22,803 nucleotides of DNA. Source: a virus. The position numbers and the translations under genes are program-made. Of the stretch, positions 21,097 to 22,803 are shown one piece after another. Within the stretch, counting starts at the first letter, position 1. Each line of letters starts with the position of its first letter. The stretch covers positions 1-22,803 of IMG/VR virus record IMGVR_UViG_3300024518_003008; one strand, given 5' to 3'. The notes below the pieces were generated by a model. That model was not told where the DNA came from. It saw nothing but the letters and a program-made list of their open reading frames with translations, and searched no databases.

Positions 21097-22803
21097 TATC
21101 TTCTCCCGCTAGGTTGTATCCCAGCTCTAAACGTTCCAAATCTCCAACTGTCATTAACTCCACTACTATTTAATTTTAAAGCGACCTGTCTTCCTCTCGC
21201 TCTGGTACTTACATACGTTGTTGTTGAGTCCACGGTAAACGGACCTAAAGGACTACCTGCTTTAGCATCACCCGGATAATCTCTCAGTTGAATTGTAACA
21301 TCAATGTCACCGCTTAAAGCTTTAAAATCTGGAATGAATCGTGACATGGAAAGTAAATCATTTCCGGATCCATCTAAAGTAAAATCTCCGGAAGTTAAAC
21401 TGGCTGTCATGGTAGAACCATTGTCACTGTTCCCTGTTTCTTGAGCGTAAAGATAACCTCGTCCCGCTGTGACTCCCTGCACCGTTGGAGTAGAGGCGCT
21501 CGTATCATCCACCACGTAGCTTGTCGCATAAGGTCTATCAAAGGCTCCTTGATCTGCCCAGGTTGTTCTGGCTAACGTGCCCACGGACCAAACATTTTCT
21601 AAATAATTAAAAGTCACCACTCGATTAATTTCATTGGAGTCCGCTGTTGGATAGTACCAACTCACTTCATTAAAATCCGCATTAACTCCCGTATAAATTT
21701 CAGGAACTAAACGAATATCATTAAAAATATAATCCTCTACCGTACATGGAAGTGTTTTAACGGCTCCATCAAAAGCTAAAAATCCACCTGCAGAGTTCAT
21801 CCAATAGACAACTCCATCGACATCAACCGCTGCATGCTGGCCCACCACTCCACATTGTCTTCCAAGTTGTTGAAAGCCAAACGTGTAGGGTGGTCCAATA
21901 AATTGCATTGAATGAGCTGAGGTATCAGTCAATACAACGATTTGTCCCTTCGATCTAACTGCGGCTCTGATTTCAGTTCCGTCAGAAAGTCTTTGGGACC
22001 CTGCTGTGTTATCAGCAGTAATAACAAAATCGGTAATTGTTTCTTGATCCGAAAAACGAATCAACATAGGATCATACGTGGATGAAGTTCCAATTGTAGT
22101 TTCAGTTCCAAAGACACATAAGTGTCTGTCTGGAGTTGAAACTAAAGCAATTCCATTTTTAGTAGGAACCTTACTCGCATTCACCCCTCGACTAAAACCT
22201 CCAGTACTTCTATTATAATCTAGAAGATTAATCATAGGAAGCATACTCGCTTTATTAACACTGGTATCCCAAATATAAAGTCCACCTTGATAACGACAGG
22301 CAATAACATCTTCTCCATACATGTCTGCTGTCCAGTTCACCGCATCGACTTCAACCGTTGTAGGTCTTGCTGTTCCCCATGTGGATTGTCCCCAGAGTCC
22401 TGCACCCCAACCAAATCCTAACACGGAAATAGCATCTCCGGTTACAATAGATAAGGTAGCTGTAGCAGATCCATTTCCTGAAATAGTTCCTGTAGCAGCT
22501 GTAGCCATGGTAATGGTAAAACTATTAGTAGCCACCGTTTGAATTTCAAATTCTTTTTCAAAATCAGAATCCACATAACCCACTCCTGTGGGAGCGGTTA
22601 CTGATGCAAAAGTGACAAAGTCGCCTACCCCTGCTCCATGAGAAGTCCAATTCACTGTCACCTCAGTTGTCGCATTAGTATCAAAAGCTGAAGTTAAACT
22701 TTTGGCTACTGCTGTAGTTCCATAAGCTCCATATCGTTGAGGACTCACATCATTAACAGAGTTATCTGTTTTCTGATAGATGTATTGTTTTTTATTGGTG
22801 GCT
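21096..22803 (-). CDS. Tail/DNA-stabilisation protein resembling P22 gp10 (5' end outside window)
   Basis: The frame stays open to the window edge: 18 further codons precede the GTG at 22748 (YIYQKTDNSVNDVSPQRYGA across the junction), so that GTG is internal and the gene is truncated at its 5' end by the window. At least 568 residues are visible. TEVTVNWTSHGAGVGDFVTF and IQTVATNSFTITM look like inserted beta domains; the later body repeats short beta strands (DVDGVVYWMNSAGGFLAFDG, FNYLENVWSVGTLARTTWAD), typical of beta-propeller tail-hub or gp10-like stabilisation proteins. It likely forms part of the short tail or neck that closes the portal. The family match is from pattern memory, so medium confidence. 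Confidence 0.75.
   Translation of the reverse strand, partial: ATNKKQYIYQKTDNSVNDVSPQRYGAYGTTAVAKSLTSAFDTNATTEVTVNWTSHGAGVGDFVTFASVTAPTGVGYVDSDFEKEFEIQTVATNSFTITMATAATGTISGNGSATATLSIVTGDAISVLGFGWGAGLWGQSTWGTARPTTVEVDAVNWTADMYGEDVIACRYQGGLYIWDTSVNKASMLPMINLLDYNRSTGGFSRGVNASKVPTKNGIALVSTPDRHLCVFGTETTIGTSSTYDPMLIRFSDQETITDFVITADNTAGSQRLSDGTEIRAAVRSKGQIVVLTDTSAHSMQFIGPPYTFGFQQLGRQCGVVGQHAAVDVDGVVYWMNSAGGFLAFDGAVKTLPCTVEDYIFNDIRLVPEIYTGVNADFNEVSWYYPTADSNEINRVVTFNYLENVWSVGTLARTTWADQGAFDRPYATSYVVDDTSASTPTVQGVTAGRGYLYAQETGNSDNGSTMTASLTSGDFTLDGSGNDLLSMSRFIPDFKALSGDIDVTIQLRDYPGDAKAGSPLGPFTVDSTTTYVSTRARGRQVALKLNSSGVNDSWRFGTFRAGIQPSGRR

Noticed and set aside
1-22803. CRISPR array, tRNA or rRNA gene, insertion sequence, integrase or attachment site
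   Set aside because: No spaced direct repeats, cloverleaf-like segments, transposase/integrase motifs or terminal inverted repeats were noticed on reading through; tRNA detection by eye is limited.

Overview
This window looks like part of the genome of a tailed double-stranded DNA phage, most likely a short-tailed (podovirus-type) marine phage. The protein style resembles pelagiphage-like and uncultured marine phages: Gly/Ala/Gln-rich virion proteins with GGRVG-type motifs, a tail protein resembling P22 gp10, a family A DNA polymerase and a TIGR02466-like oxygenase. That placement is inference. The window has no terminase, portal, capsid, integrase or tRNA gene, and nothing fixes the host. 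The DNA is AT-rich and the genes are packed almost without gaps. Most junctions are ATGA or TAATG overlaps, so translational coupling is the rule.

There are three transcription blocks. (1) Positions 22803 to 11262, minus strand, hold virion and lysis genes: a tail protein cut by the window edge, several small and mid-size virion proteins, a 1353-residue virion protein, then a holin-like protein, an M15 peptidase endolysin and a 38-residue membrane micro-protein. (2) Positions 9186 to 11221, plus strand, hold a two-gene island: an SNF2-type helicase/ATPase and a 2-oxoglutarate/Fe(II) oxygenase. It converges on block 1 at a small GC-rich hairpin. (3) Positions 9094 to 1, minus strand, hold replication and accessory genes: two unknown proteins, a candidate ssDNA-binding protein, an archaeo-eukaryotic (TOTE-type) primase-polymerase, a UvrD-like helicase, a DUF3310 protein, a SET-domain protein, family A DNA polymerase, and a run of very small genes. 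Blocks 2 and 3 diverge from one 37-bp element at 9102-9138, where two good sigma70-type promoters overlap completely.

The small genes are the most unusual part. Reading the gaps between long ORFs gave a chain at 1-968 that includes a 48-residue protein with 11 cysteines and the CxCxxCxC core of bacterial metallothioneins. Just upstream, and coupled to it, is a 17-residue cationic amphipathic peptide with a strong ribosome site. Just downstream are a small cysteine-containing protein, a lipobox lipoprotein, a membrane-anchored coiled-coil protein and the start of another hydrophobic protein. Three further membrane micro-ORFs (33, 23 and 38 residues) sit between or after larger genes, joined by overlaps or preceded by good Shine-Dalgarno sites.

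The visible replication set is a Leu762-type PolA, an AEP primase, a UvrD-like helicase, an SNF2 ATPase and a putative SSB. No DnaB or T7 gp4-type helicase is seen here, although it could lie outside the window. The phage-borne SET-domain protein beside the polymerase is another unusual gene.
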